The notes under the pieces were generated by a model. That model ran no database searches and was not told the DNA's origin. It saw nothing but the letters and a program-made list of their open reading frames with translations. Source: Orobanche coerulescens (Eukaryota > Streptophyta > Magnoliopsida > Lamiales > Orobanchaceae). From it: a DNA stretch of 64,000 nt. Position 1 is the first letter of the stretch. Each line of letters opens with the position of its first letter. Below are positions 11,060-22,316 of the stretch, piece by piece. The translations under genes were made by a program, and so were the position numbers. The stretch covers positions 116,545,501 through 116,609,500 of the forward strand of contig CM065811.1 in NCBI GenBank assembly GCA_033398695.1, in the 5' to 3' direction.

Positions 11060-11518
11060 AAAGGGATGTAGTTTATGAGCAGATTTGAATTAATTAGCGG
11101 CTGAATTTCAATACACTCAATTTCGTGAATAATCACAATATTTGATGACGCCAATGAAATTCTTCTTCATATTGAGTCGAAAATAAACGAGTGATCGGGA
11201 GCAACCATAAAAGGGAGTCGTGTGTATCACGAGTGGGAAAGAAATAATCAACCTTTTGGGGGAAAACCTTACATTTTGGAATTACAATACTAAAACCGTG
11301 TTTTAACTTCAAAATCATTTGTAGATTTATTTTGAATCTTGATTCATTTATATCTACTGTATAAGCTGGTTATTGTGTATTAATGGCATTTTGATCTCAT
11401 TTTCTCTTTTTATATTTTAATTTATGTGTGTATTAATTTTCTTATTTTTGTTTTATTTTTATTTTTATTTTTGGAGCATGAATAATAAAGAGTCTTTGCT
11501 CGGGACTAGCAAGAATTC

Positions 11519-11531
11519 AAGTTTGGGGGTG
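11519..11531 (+). other. Polypurine tract of element H
   Basis: AAGTTTGGGGGTG directly precedes the second LTR. This is the usual Athila/Tat plus-strand primer site and fixes the element as plus-strand. Confidence 0.85.
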
Positions 11532-13111
11532 TGATAAGTGTCAGTTTTGTACACTTATCCACGGTTTGTATCGATAAAATTCACCCATAATTGAGCTAGT
11601 CTACTCGTTTTTTGCTTTTAATTAATTAGTTTTAATAATTTTATTTTTATCGGATGATGATCGGATTAAATAACTGATTTACTCAAGAAATAACATGTTT
11701 ATTAAATATTCTATTTGTTGAATTTTGATATATTCATGTTGTAGGTCTTTCCGAGACGAATTCGGCAGTCTTTACGGATTCAAAATCAGAGTTATATATC
11801 AAAAGTTATCATCCGAAGAAGATTTGGGGGCAAAAACGCAAAGTCTGAGAAATTCTGGGCTGAAAACGTAACTATCAAAGCATCCAGTGAGCAAATTTAT
11901 GAAGCCAAGTTACGGCCGTAACTACAGAAGGTTACGGCCGTAAGTCACCCTAGTTACGGCCGTAACTCCTAAATGTTACGGCTGTAACTCTTGACAGATT
12001 GTTATGATTTGTATAATTTTTTATACCTTTTGTGTATTATTGAGGGGATGGCTGGCATTGATCCGATCTAATGTAATAATGCTGGAGTTTTGGAGCTATT
12101 AGATGACTTTAGGTATATAAATAGACCCCTTAGATCCTTCATCATTCATCATTCATCTTATAATTTTCCATTTTTTGTAAACTTTTCTTTTTGTGTGAAG
12201 AACACACTTGTGTTCTTGAGTGATATTTGTAAGTGTGATATAGCATATGTTGTTCATAGAGTTTATTGCTTCTATCTCCTTTATCTACTAAGGGAGTTAG
12301 GATCAATTCTTTCTCTTGATTCAACTAATAATGACCACCAAAGCTTATAATATGTATAATAAACCCTTCATGGGCTAAGTAACCTTTAGTTGGGATTATA
12401 AACAAGGTCAGTCATGTTATTTATATTTGTATAAAGATCTATTGTGAATTACTTATTATTGTGTGTGATTTTCATTGTTTTAACAATCTTTATTTATTTG
12501 GCCAATAAATGACGATATTTATGGTCTTCATATGTTTCGAAAGAAAATATGTTTGATTAGATCAAATGATCTTCACTCTAAGTTGTTCTAGGGGATAGAA
12601 ATATACCTCTAGTCCTTAGATGATTCTTTGAGTTATTTTCATAAATCCTAATGCTATGTATTGAAGCCAATCAACATAGAAATATAGTGGATTGATTCAA
12701 TATGTAAGGGGCGTTTTATAGTTCGAAAGAGAAACCGTCTTTTAAGGAAAATCGAATCTACACAACATAATAAGTAAATTCATCTTATGATCTCCTATAC
12801 ATCTTTTATAACTAATGACGAACTATGTTTGTAATCCCAACTATTTCATTTTATCGTTAATCAATCTATTATTATTGCAATCTTTTTATTTCCTTAAAAT
12901 ATTAGAACTATTGCATTTACTTTGCAAATATTAAGCCAAACTTTTTAATTGTATGTTTCACTCATATTAGTATCTATTAAAATAGACTAATAGTGTATAA
13001 TTCAAATTATAACCAAACTTCCTTGTGGGATCGATAAACCGGACTCAAAAAGTCCACTTTACTACTTGATACGATATCGTGCACTTGCGATAGTTAACTA
13101 AAAACGTGTCA
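11532..13111 (+). mobile_element. Athila-like LTR, second copy (element H)
   Basis: TGATAAGTG...ACGTGTCA, 1580 bp, almost identical to 6652-8226 apart from scattered substitutions and small indels. It is preceded by a polypurine tract and also followed by a PBS and gag, so it serves at once as the 3' LTR of the LOG-bearing interior and the 5' LTR of the gag-bearing interior. Confidence 0.9.
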
Positions 13112-13116
13112 AGTTT

Positions 13117-13136
13117 TTGGCGCCGTTGCCGGGGAA
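13117..13136 (+). other. Primer-binding site of element H, second copy
   Basis: TTGGCGCCGTTGCCGGGGAA just inside the second LTR. The first 30-50 bases after it match those after the first LTR before the two interiors diverge. Confidence 0.9.
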
Positions 13137-13323
13137 GTATAAGTTATATTTGAAAAATTACATTATTAACTATTGTTATAAATACTACTTTTTCTTTGTT
13201 GTAGATTCTCTTGTCTATGCGAAGGACGTACAATCGCGATTTAGTTTCACTAGATCCCAAGATCGAAGCCACATTCAGAAGAAGGCGAAGAGAACAAAAG
13301 AAAACATTATTTCTTCACCATCA

Positions 13324-14513
13324 ATGGCGGACGAACTAAATCCACGTCTCCCCCAAGGAAATGATAACGAAAGAATTCCTCTGGTGGGGGGAATACCTAA
13401 TGTTCAAAACATTCAACATCAACAATATCCTATTGTGCCGGAAATAGATGAAGACAACATGCTCTTTGGGGAATTCATGAACCCCCCATCTTTGAGCGTT
13501 CAATCAAGTGTAATCTATCCACCATTTGGAGTGGACAATTTTCAAATTCGCCCAGATGTCATCAATCTCTTCTCCAACAACAACTCATTCTATGGAAGAA
13601 CCGATGAAAATCTATATCTCCATATTAACTGTTTTGTGGAGATATGTGGAAATTTCAAATATCCAAATGTAAATGACGAGGCGATCAAAATGAGACTTTT
13701 CGTGCACACTTTGAAGGATAGAGCAAGAGAGTGGCTAGATACTTTGCCACCACGAAGCATAACAAATTGGCCCGAATTTGTCCAAAAATTCACCACTAAA
13801 TACTTTCCACCAATAAAAGTGGCGAAACTCAAATACGAAATCTCTACATTTCGTCAACAAGATTCAGAATCATTCCACGAAGCATGGGAGAGATACAAAG
13901 ATATGCTACGAAAATGTCCTAACCATGGTTTCAATTTGGGAGCACAAGTCAATTACTTCTATTCTGGAATTTTACCTTCATGCCGAGCCAATGTCGATTC
14001 ATCATCAAATGGCTCACTGGGCAACAAAACTATGAAAGAGGCTTATAATCTTTTTGAGGTTATAAGTGAACAAAGTGCAAGATGGCTGAGTAAATATCCA
14101 AAAGAAACCAAATGGTGTTTTTGAAGTGGATTCTTATTCGCTTATGTTGGCAAAAATTGAAGCTCTATCAAAGAAAGTCGAGGAAATGTCTTTTCAACTC
14201 CTCAACTGTGAAGACGGTGCAAACTCCACAAGTTTCAGCTTTTTCATGTGAAATTTGTGGAGCAACTCACAACAAAGACTATCTGTCCCTTAGTGCAACA
14301 GAGCAGTCACCACCACCACTAGAACAAGTGGCGTATGCTCAGAATTTCCAAAGGCAAGCATACAATCCTTACGGGCCAACATACAATCCAGGGTACAAAA
14401 ATCATCCAAATTTTTCTTATGCAAACAACAACAATGTGTTGAATCCAACGCATCAAGAAAAGAAGCCCGGATGGGAAGAAGCAATCACGGTTAGCCGAAC
14501 AACAATCAAGTAA
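13324..14513 (+). pseudogene. Athila-type gag, frameshifted
   Basis: The likely start is ATG 13324 (MADELNPRLPQGN), the first methionine after the basic leader. The frame runs to 14124 and holds a retrotransposon gag core: FYGRTDENLYLHI, MRLFVHTLKDRAREWLDTLP, WPEFVQKFTTKYFPP and ESFHEAWERYKDMLRKCPNHG, which together form the capsid-like domain that packages the element RNA. Reading then slips near 14100 (the sequence continues as LMLAKIEALSKKVEE in another frame) and again near 14200. There SFSCEICGATH suggests a remnant zinc-binding motif, followed by an Asn/Tyr/Pro-rich tail. Two or more frameshifts make it non-functional as read. Confidence 0.85.
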
Positions 14514-14532
14514 CAACAACGCAATGATGCTT

Positions 14533-15192
14533 CAATTAAAAATCTGGAGACACAAGTTGGCCAAATGGCCAAAATACTTTCAGAAAGATCTCATGGCATG
14601 TTACCTAGCAATATCGAGGTAAATCCAAGGGAAAATGTCCAAGCTATCACAACAAGAAGTGGAGTGCAGTTGCCCGAAATTTATATGGAAAATCATCTGG
14701 AAAAACAAAAAAATAAACAAAATCAAGAATCAGAAAAAGAATCTGATACAGGACCTTCATCTCAAAAAGGTCCAATTGCTATAAAATCTTATGTTCCACC
14801 TATGCCATTTCCTCAACGGTTGAAGAATCACAAGCTCAATGCTCAATTCTGGAAATTCTTGGAAATTTTCAAAAGGCTACACATCAACATTCCTTTTGCC
14901 GATGCTCTAGCACAAATGCCAAGCTATGCCAAATTTATGAAAGATATTATTTCCAACAAACAAAGGCTTGAAGAATACGAAACTATCATGCTAACAGAGG
15001 AATGTAGCGCAATACTACAAAAGAAGTTGCCACCCAAGCTAAAAGATCCGGGAACTTTCACAATCCCGTGTACAATTGGTGAAGTGAATTTTGGCAAAAC
15101 TCTTTGTGATTTAGGGGCAAGTATCAACTTGATGCCCCTGTCAATTTTCAACAAATTGAACTTGGGAGAAGCAAAAGCATCAACAGTTTCAG
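14533..15192 (+). pseudogene. Athila gag C-terminus and aspartic protease, truncated
   Basis: From ASIKNLETQVGQMAK the frame continues through NPRENVQAITTRSG, a charged linker, and a conserved Athila segment (SYVPPMPFPQRLK, FKRLHINIPFADALAQMPSYAKF). It reaches the protease active-site region CDLGASINLMPLSIF, where the usual D-T/S-G is D-L-G, as in Athila elements. Coding stops at 15192 because LTR A begins there, so reverse transcriptase and integrase are absent. Confidence 0.85.
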
Positions 15193-15383
15193 TGTAATAT
15201 CCGACTGTAACTTTTCATTTTTACCTGTCATTGTATTATTCGGATAATCTGATTATCATGAATCGTTGGATTTAGTATTATGTTGAGGTATTATAGATTT
15301 GAATTTCATATCATTGTTATTTCATTTCATATGTGATGATTCGATGTTAATTAGAGAGTTGCATTTTCGAATTTTTCTGTTGA

Positions 15384-15727
15384 TGTAGCGTACGCTACAC
15401 AGTACGATTAACGTACGCTAATCCTGTGCCTTAGCGTGCGTAAGGTTTCCTCTGTTGCGTACGCTAAGAGGGAATCCGACATCAGTTGACTTCAGCACGT
15501 GAACTCCTTAGCCGTTAGCATGCATGTGAACAAGGTCTGAGCTGTCATGTCGGCTAGAATCAACTTTTATTAGCGTGCGTAACCCATTTCTCATTAGCGT
15601 GCGCTAACGACCTGCGAAAATTCAAGACAGTAGCCTCTGTAAGCCGCTTACGTACGTAATATCGACCGGTTAGCGTACGTAAGTGCATTAGCGTACGCTA
15701 AACTGTTCCAATAGCGTGCGCTAAGTA
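15384..15727. repeat. Palindrome array in LTR A (TTAGCGTACGCTAA type)
   Basis: About ten full or half copies, for example tagcgtacgcta (15387), ttaacgtacgctaa (15408), ttagcgtgcgtaa, ttagcgtgcgctaa (15594), cttacgtacgtaa and ttagcgtacgctaa (15687). The array ends 8-10 bp before the TATA box. Confidence 0.9.
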
Positions 15728-15734
15728 TGTCCAG

Positions 15735-15746
15735 TCTATTTATAGG
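15735..15746 (+). promoter_or_regulatory. TATA box of LTR A
   Basis: TCTATTTATAGG directly downstream of the last palindrome. It is followed about 30 bp later by a CT-rich start-like stretch. Confidence 0.6.
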
Positions 15747-17990
15747 ACTTGCCTATTTTTCATTTCTTCACAACTCTAAACCGATCCTCTCTCCATTTAT
15801 CATCCCTCTGCATTCCCAAAACGATAACAACCTTCACCAACTTACTTCTAAGCCTTAAATCTTGGAGTGGAGCTCATTTCCTTGGAGATTAGGAGTTGTT
15901 CTTGAGCTTGGAGTATATTTTCTCATAGCATTGAAGTTGTTCTTCATTTCTGGAGGTAGGTGTGCTTTCTTCTCTGCATTATTTTCTTATGTTGATGTTA
16001 ATGACGAATTATACTTCACCTAGAGTTAGATTAATCAAGTAAAACATAGTTTTAATCCAACCTTTTTAACACTTTTGATGAATATGATAAATGAGGGTTT
16101 AGATTAGATGAGTTCTTGATGTTGTAGTGATGGTAACCATGTTTGTAGTTATCATTACTCATCTTACTGGACGAATTTAGCTCAGTAGAACATTGTTGGA
16201 TCGGTTAGCTTCATCATAGCTAGATTTAATCAAGAACTTGATATCATAGAGTGTTTAACACCATTTTAGGTATTTAATTACCTTGGGAAGAACTTGATAA
16301 TGCTAAAGATAGGATTAGATGATCTTGTTCAGAAATCTTAGAAGCTTTAACAATCATTATGGTTCAGCTTCACAAGTCTTTGAAGAATGATAAGGATCTT
16401 GATAATTACAACAATAACTTTTCATTAATCTAATGTGTTGATAACTTAGAATGTGGTTCATCATCATGCTAAATAGATAGTGTTCTTAAGAAGGTGATGC
16501 TGTTTATGAATGATACTGTCATGGTAGATTGAGTATCAAATTCATTATGACTATCCTTTTATAATAGTAGATGTTGTAGAACATAAGAATTTGATTAAAC
16601 CAATTTTATTGGCGAATTGAAGATGTTTTGTTCATAGAATAACAAGAGAATTAAAGGACACTTTTGGTATGGTAATCCGATTTTGGAAGATGAATTAGAT
16701 GTATTGAAACCTTTCATTAATCGTTAAGGTATTCATTAGGGTGGAATGAATTATTCGAGTAGGTTGCGGGCGTCGTTTCCTACGAATTGAGATTAATATT
16801 ATGTGAATATGTTATTGAATGAATTACGTTTCATTCAAGGTTGCTTGTTCGATTGAGCGTTTAACCGAGGATACCGTCCGTTTGATCATTTGGAGAACGA
16901 CTATCTTTCGCTTACGTAATTGCGGCAAGTTATCTTGCTTGGTTATAATGATGATTAGATTCTTGTGATGGTTATATCTTTCATATGTATGAATTGTTCA
17001 TGAAATGTTTGTCGTGATTTGACATTGTCCTTGACGTTATTCCGTTTTCTTCATGGGGTTGCATTCCCAAGTACGTCATTTTGAATCATTGATCTCGTTG
17101 GTCTTATTTTCACTTCGGTGAGTTTTTCTTGATCCTTAATCGGATATGTGATTTATTGAATTCGTTGTCATGTTGTATCGTGACATATCCGGAATCATAT
17201 CTGCGTTCCGATTGGTCATTGTGTAGGATTTTTAGCCAGGCACTTATATAGTCATGCGTGGAAATTATTCCGCATTGGACTGTGCACACGAGACGTAGTT
17301 TCGTGAGGCTAATTAGGTACATTGTCCCACGTATATTCTGGATTCCGTATACGGGGCGGACGTGTACACGGACACATTTCCGAATCGGGCGTACTGTGAT
17401 GTCCATCTTGAGCCATATTATTAATCGTCCATAGTATTGGATGTGTTCGATGATTGGTGACTAATTATTTCATACGCCCGAGGGGTATGATTAATAGTCG
17501 GAATGTTTTTCTTGAGATCTATATATGTGAATTGTATAATGTCGGAAGAATTGATTATCATGTATATCTGACCCTGTGTTGGGCGAAATACTTGTATTGT
17601 ATTTTAGGTCGAGGCAAAGGCAAGGCACGGGAAGAGCATGTCGACGGCGAAGGGTTCGAAGGATACTAGTTCGAGGGGCCCCACACCTTTTGTTGTCCGG
17701 TTATGTTAAACCGTGTTATGTTATTTCCTGTTTCATTTAAATTGCTATCTGGTTGTATTTGACATTTGAAGTATTTTCCATCTCCATATGGTTTATACTT
17801 GTTTTTCGGATCCTGTGTATTATAAGGCCGTTGGCCATATTTTAATAAACTCCTAATCGGAGTAATGACTATTCATTGTGGTTCGGTATCACAAATAATA
17901 TTTGTTTAATCTGTTTTGAATATCGCCTGGTGGGTCCCAGTGTGGGATTCACGGCACTGTAATAGCCGCCTTTTGGGGTGTTACAGAAGA

Positions 17991-18002
17991 TGGTATCAGA
18001 GA
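17991..18002 (+). other. Primer-binding site of element A
   Basis: TGGTATCAGAG, complementary to the 3' end of plant initiator tRNA-Met, five bases after the LTR end. Confidence 0.9.
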
Positions 18003-18414
18003 GTTGTTTCCTTTTTTTTATGAGTCATTGAGAAATGAACTAGTATCAAGAGACCTTCGTGTCACGTGTGACCTGTGCAAGCGCCTGAACCTACGAGCCA
18101 AATACGGTATGTACTTTATGAGCCATGATTTAATTACTGGCATGATATTGATATCAATATGGGTCTCCTTGTTGATCATGTTATTTCGAGGAATTGTGAC
18201 AGGATTTATCTGATTGATAATCCGAGGTAAATGCTGAATTGATTATACAATTGAAATTGTTCGACTTGACACCGATATAATATTCGGTGCGACATTTGTG
18301 GTATCGATAACCGTTTTCCTTGAATATGTGATTCCTTGTTGCTATTAACTTAGCATGAATTTTAGTATCTTGAACTGTACTTATGGTTATCATTATGATT
18401 GATTCTTTCAGTAT

Positions 18415-18672
18415 GGAAAGAAATCTGAGAGGTCGTGGCGAGGGGACGAGGCCGCGAAGGGGCCGAATCCCGATACCTCGAGCCAATCGACGCGAATGCG
18501 GATCGTAGTTCCGCACAGTGGTTCACCTTCTAGGGAACAATCGCACCACGGTGGGCGCGGGATGCGCGTGTCGATCCTTACGCCGTAATACAGGCATGAT
18601 GACACGTATGACCCAGATGGGTCAACTAATGGAAGCTATGCAGAGGGCCGCCATCGCCAGCAGGGGCTCATC
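18415..18672 (+). pseudogene. Element A gag N-terminus, truncated left copy
   Basis: ATGGAAAGAAATCTGAGAGG starts the same gag as at 28473 (MERNLRGRGRGG...), with the Arg/Gly-rich N-terminus and the later QMTQMGQLMEAMQRAA-like segment. Compared with the right copy it has many one- and two-base indels, chiefly at CAG/CTG/CGG sites, so the frame is broken repeatedly. It ends where LTR B begins. Bases 17986-18414 between PBS and gag are untranslated leader. Confidence 0.75.
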
Positions 18673-18978
18673 CGTAATATCCGAATTTCTACTATCAAGT
18701 TTGATATTATTTTATCCGAGTTATATTGTACAGCGTGGAATCTGTACAGTAGGGATAAAATAAATAAAGGACTGAGATGTCAGTATCGGTATAATTGTCG
18801 TATCTGGTCGACAGTTGCATTTTAGGATATCGGGTATCAGGTTATCGTACTTTCGATATAGAGTATATCGTATAAGAATATTATTGGATTCAGTGTTTGT
18901 GTTCAGTGTGTCTTATGTTCGTTTTTGGTATGTCGAGACGTTGGACAAGAATAGCTAAAAATGGCTAAGTGTAACATT

Positions 18979-19486
18979 ATTAGCGCACGCTAATAATCAT
19001 GAGTAGCGCACGCTATCGTGCAGGTTTAGCGCACGCTACGGATATAAGATAACGCACGCTAATGCAGTCCGATCGTAAGGAATCTACGCGTGGACCAGGC
19101 CACTTTCGGCGCACGTTCTAATAAGTCAACGGATGTTGTAATGTAGTGTTAGCGCACGCTAATGCATGTTGATTAGTGCACGCTAATTGTATATCGGTCA
19201 ACAGGGAATCTTGGCTTTATTGGTTGCTTTCGGCATGTGGGGTCACGAGCATCTTCGTGGTAGGTGTAGACTGTAGCAAGTCAACTGGTATTAGCGCACG
19301 CTAAATGTAAGGACTTGCCTACGCTAGACAGTGTAAGTTACGTACGCTAATGCATGGGCATTACGTACGTAGGCACATGTACGAAGCCAGACAGTAGCCT
19401 CTGGACTGCGATAGCGCACGCTAACAAAGTCAGTTAGCGCACGCTAAGGCTGTTGCGCACGCTAAACATAAGGTTTAGCGCACGCT
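18979..19486. repeat. Palindrome array in LTR B (TTAGCGCACGCTAA type)
   Basis: About twelve copies of TTAGCGCACGCTAA or near variants at about 18980, 19013, 19025, 19049, 19149, 19173, 19291, 19337, 19411, 19433, 19453 and 19473. Spacing is irregular (20-120 bp) and the intervening sequence is unrelated. Four more lie at 20226-20309. The second LTR has the same set at about 25031-25534 and 26278-26362. Confidence 0.95.
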
Positions 19487-19495
19487 AGTAATATA

Positions 19496-19508
19496 CTTTA
19501 TAAAAAGG
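19496..19508 (+). promoter_or_regulatory. TATA box of LTR B (5')
   Basis: CTTTATAAAAAGG about 10 bp after the last upstream palindrome. The copy in the 3' LTR is at about 25543-25555. Transcription from here would give a leader of about 2.7 kb before the PBS. Confidence 0.65.
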
Positions 19509-21128
19509 GACAGAAGGGTGTTATGAAGCATTTCGTCCATTCCTTCCTTGCAACCGAGAGAGAGAGTTTTTAGAGAGAAGTTTGAGGTCCCAAACACTGA
19601 GAGATGATAATCTTTAACAAAGATTAAGCTGAGGAACTTGGATTAAAGTCTTGTTCTTGAAATTATTGATGATTCTTGGAATGAAGTTGATTGTTCTCCT
19701 TCATGATTCGCCTATCAAGGTAATAGTTCTTCACTTTTGGATTTCGTTTGGATTGATTATTGATGTTCTTGAGTTGATGATTATCATATATTCGAGTGAT
19801 GAGCATGACAACGAGTTGGATTACCGTACTAAGTTAGTGTTGTTATCAATATATGAGTATTGATATGTTTCGTATGGTTTTGGATGGAATTCAAGAGATA
19901 TGTTGATGTAATTCCCTTCAATTCGGATTTTTGATGTTTTGTCGTTGGTTGCTTCGTATGGTAACGATTATGGTGGTGCTATTGTGATTCTTGAAGTTAT
20001 AGGAATCGTATGTCAAGAACATGATGAATAAGGATTTTTAGATGTTAGAACACATCGGATTTTGTCATTTATGGATCATGAACGTGAATTCGGATAATTC
20101 GTGTTCTTGAAGAACTATTGAATTATATGTCATGATTGTTATGAAATCCTTAATATCGAGATGAGTTGATCATTGACATGATGGAAGTGTTAGACGATGC
20201 TTGAAATGCATGTCGCTGCACAGCATTAGCGCACGCTAAGCTTACTGGCTAGCGCACGCTAACGGGAGCAACTTAGCGCACGCAACGTTATGCGATTAAC
20301 GTGCGCTAAGTAGGCGACGATGCGATTTTTGTGTTTTGATTATGAATTCGTGATGGTTTGACTTGGTTTGTTCTGACTGTGTTTATTCGAGGTTGTGTTG
20401 AACCGTTGAGTTCGATTGGTTAGTTTTGTCGGTTGTTGATTGTTATCGGATATGTGTTATTTGATTTCTTCGATAGGTTGAGATTATTGATCGGTGATTA
20501 TAACCGGATGTTGCGGTCGTGTTCGAGTATGTCCATTGTATTGCTTTTGATCGGGGCTGAGGAGCTCGTAGACAAAGGCAATGTGTTCGGTAGCAGCTTC
20601 GTGGTATCGGTATCGAGGCAAGTTATTACTTGCTCAGTTATAATATATAATGAATGGTTTCAGTTTCATTTTGTTTATAATGCATATAGCGATGATTATT
20701 ATTGTGAACTCTGGGTATTTGGATCGTATATCGTTCTTCCGATTCTGGGAGGTAAATCATAATGTATATGCTTTATCTCGGTTATTGGTATGTTTGGGTA
20801 TCGAGGTTATGTTGTGATAAAGGCGAGGATATGAGTATCTATAGTTCATTGTACGTTTGGATCGCCGAGCATTGAGGATAATTGCTGGTGATGATTTGAC
20901 ATCGAGATTGCTCCTGAAGGACTTGGGACAAGTATCTTACATCGGTTCGGTTAGTATTAGTGATTTGATCATGCATATTGTCCTTCATGTTGTTGAACAT
21001 GAGGTCGTCTTAGTTGATTTGTCATATTGTCGTTCATGTTGCGTTGTTCATGTTGATGAACATATTGTTTTGCATATGTGTATGCATATTGTGTTGTTTA
21101 TGTTGTGTTGATCCGATGGGATCGCGCG

Positions 21129-21398
21129 ATCTATGCTGAGGGCGCTGGATCGGATGTCCACCTCGTGTTGGTCCGACGGGATCATCTTGGGATCTATGCT
21201 GAGGGCGCTGGATCATTGGACGGGTTTTTCCACCTCGTGTTGGTCCGACGGGATCATCTTGGGATCTATGCTGAGGGCGCTGGATCGTTGGATTACCCAG
21301 TATTGTGTTATTGTTGTGCATATGTATATTGTTGGTTATCCACCTCGTGTTGATCTTGTAGGATCATCTTGGGATCTATGCTGAGGGCGCTGGATCAT
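21129..21398. repeat. Tandem array gatctatgctgagggcgctg in LTR B
   Basis: Four units at about 21129, 21191, 21263 and 21373, most preceded by ccacctcgtgttggtccgac. The same array is at about 27184-27453 in the 3' LTR. It occupies the same relative part of the LTR as the 64-bp array in LTR G. Confidence 0.9.
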
Positions 21399-22304
21399 GG
21401 GATTTTCATTGAGTATACATAGTTGTTATTGTCTTTGAGCATATTGACGTTGTCACATGAGTATCAATTTGTAGGTCTTGTGTTAGGACCGTGTTCGTAT
21501 CTTGCTTTGATCTGATCTCGGATTAGACTGACATGAGTGTCATGAGATTGTGCATCTTGAGGTATGTTCCGTATTTCCCTTGGTATTTGTCTTTGATGGG
21601 CAATTGGTTTTCGTGTCGAGATGTGATGATGTTACCCGACGGATTTGGATTGGACAGAGTTAGTAGATTTCGTAACAGTGAGTTATGATGATGTTTTGAG
21701 AACCTTGGGTACTGTGCGAGATGTGAATTTTGGTAAGGTTATGACGATAAGATTACATTGGTCGTATTCTTATGTTGTATTCTCATTAGTATGTAATTAT
21801 TAATGTGATGTGACAGTTATCATTTTTGGATATTATGGCTGACCCCGTCGTGGGATTTCTTTTTAGGTTCTTGGAGTATCGAGCTTGTACCGGTCGTGAA
21901 GAGATGAGCTTTCCGGAGGATACTGGCTAGGACATGTTTTGTGCATTGAGTTTCTTGATTAGTTCTTGTATTCCGCTGCTAGAGTATCTTTATGGTTGGT
22001 CTTTTTCCACTGCGTGAGTATTTTGAAACGCTCTTTTGGTATCTGGTAACTGAGGTTACTTTGGAAATCATTTTCTAAACTTTTGAGTTTCGGCTGTTTG
22101 GCCTTGTGATTTCAAATGAGTTTTTATGACAATTTTTGATAAATAGATTTTTATAAGTCTTTGTGAATTTTTAAAGGTAGTACCGTCGTTGGCCTCTTGG
22201 GCATTTGTAAATGTTTGCGAAAATTTCTTTTAGCCTTGTGGGTTCCATCTCGGGGCCCACGGCGCTGTAATATTTCCGGTTAAATCTGGGGGTGTTACAG
22301 AATA

Positions 22305-22316
22305 TGGTATCGGAGC
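22305..22316 (+). other. Primer-binding site of element B
   Basis: TGGTATCGGAGC, initiator tRNA-Met type, five bases after the 5' LTR. Confidence 0.85.

Larger units (their letters stand above)
15193..17985 (+). mobile_element. Element A gypsy 5' LTR, 2.8 kb
   Basis: TGTAATATCCG...GGGGTGTTACA, 2793 bp, followed after five bases by a tRNA-Met PBS. It interrupts the protease of element H. It carries about ten TTAGCGTACGCTAA-type palindromes at 15384-15727 and a TATA box at 15735-15746, then a long noncoding leader. No partner LTR is in the window. Its termini resemble those of LTR B, but most of the interior does not align by eye. Confidence 0.85.
18673..22299 (+). mobile_element. Element B 5' LTR
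   Basis: It ends TCTGGGGGTGTTACA. It contains a dense palindrome array (18979-19486), a TATA box (19496-19508), a second palindrome cluster (20226-20309) in the leader and a four-unit tandem array (21129-21398). Frames at 19651, 20433 and 20857 are shared with the other LTR only because the LTRs are copies; they resemble no protein. Confidence 0.9.

Noticed and set aside
18979..19486. CRISPR-like array of short palindromic repeats
   Set aside because: The repeats are only 14 bp with irregular spacing and variable sequence, lie in an LTR that is copied at 25031-25534, and the DNA is plant nuclear with no cas genes.
20433..20762. 109-codon frame repeated at 26488-26817
   Set aside because: LTR B sequence copied in both LTRs; no protein-like features, and it lies in a long noncoding leader.
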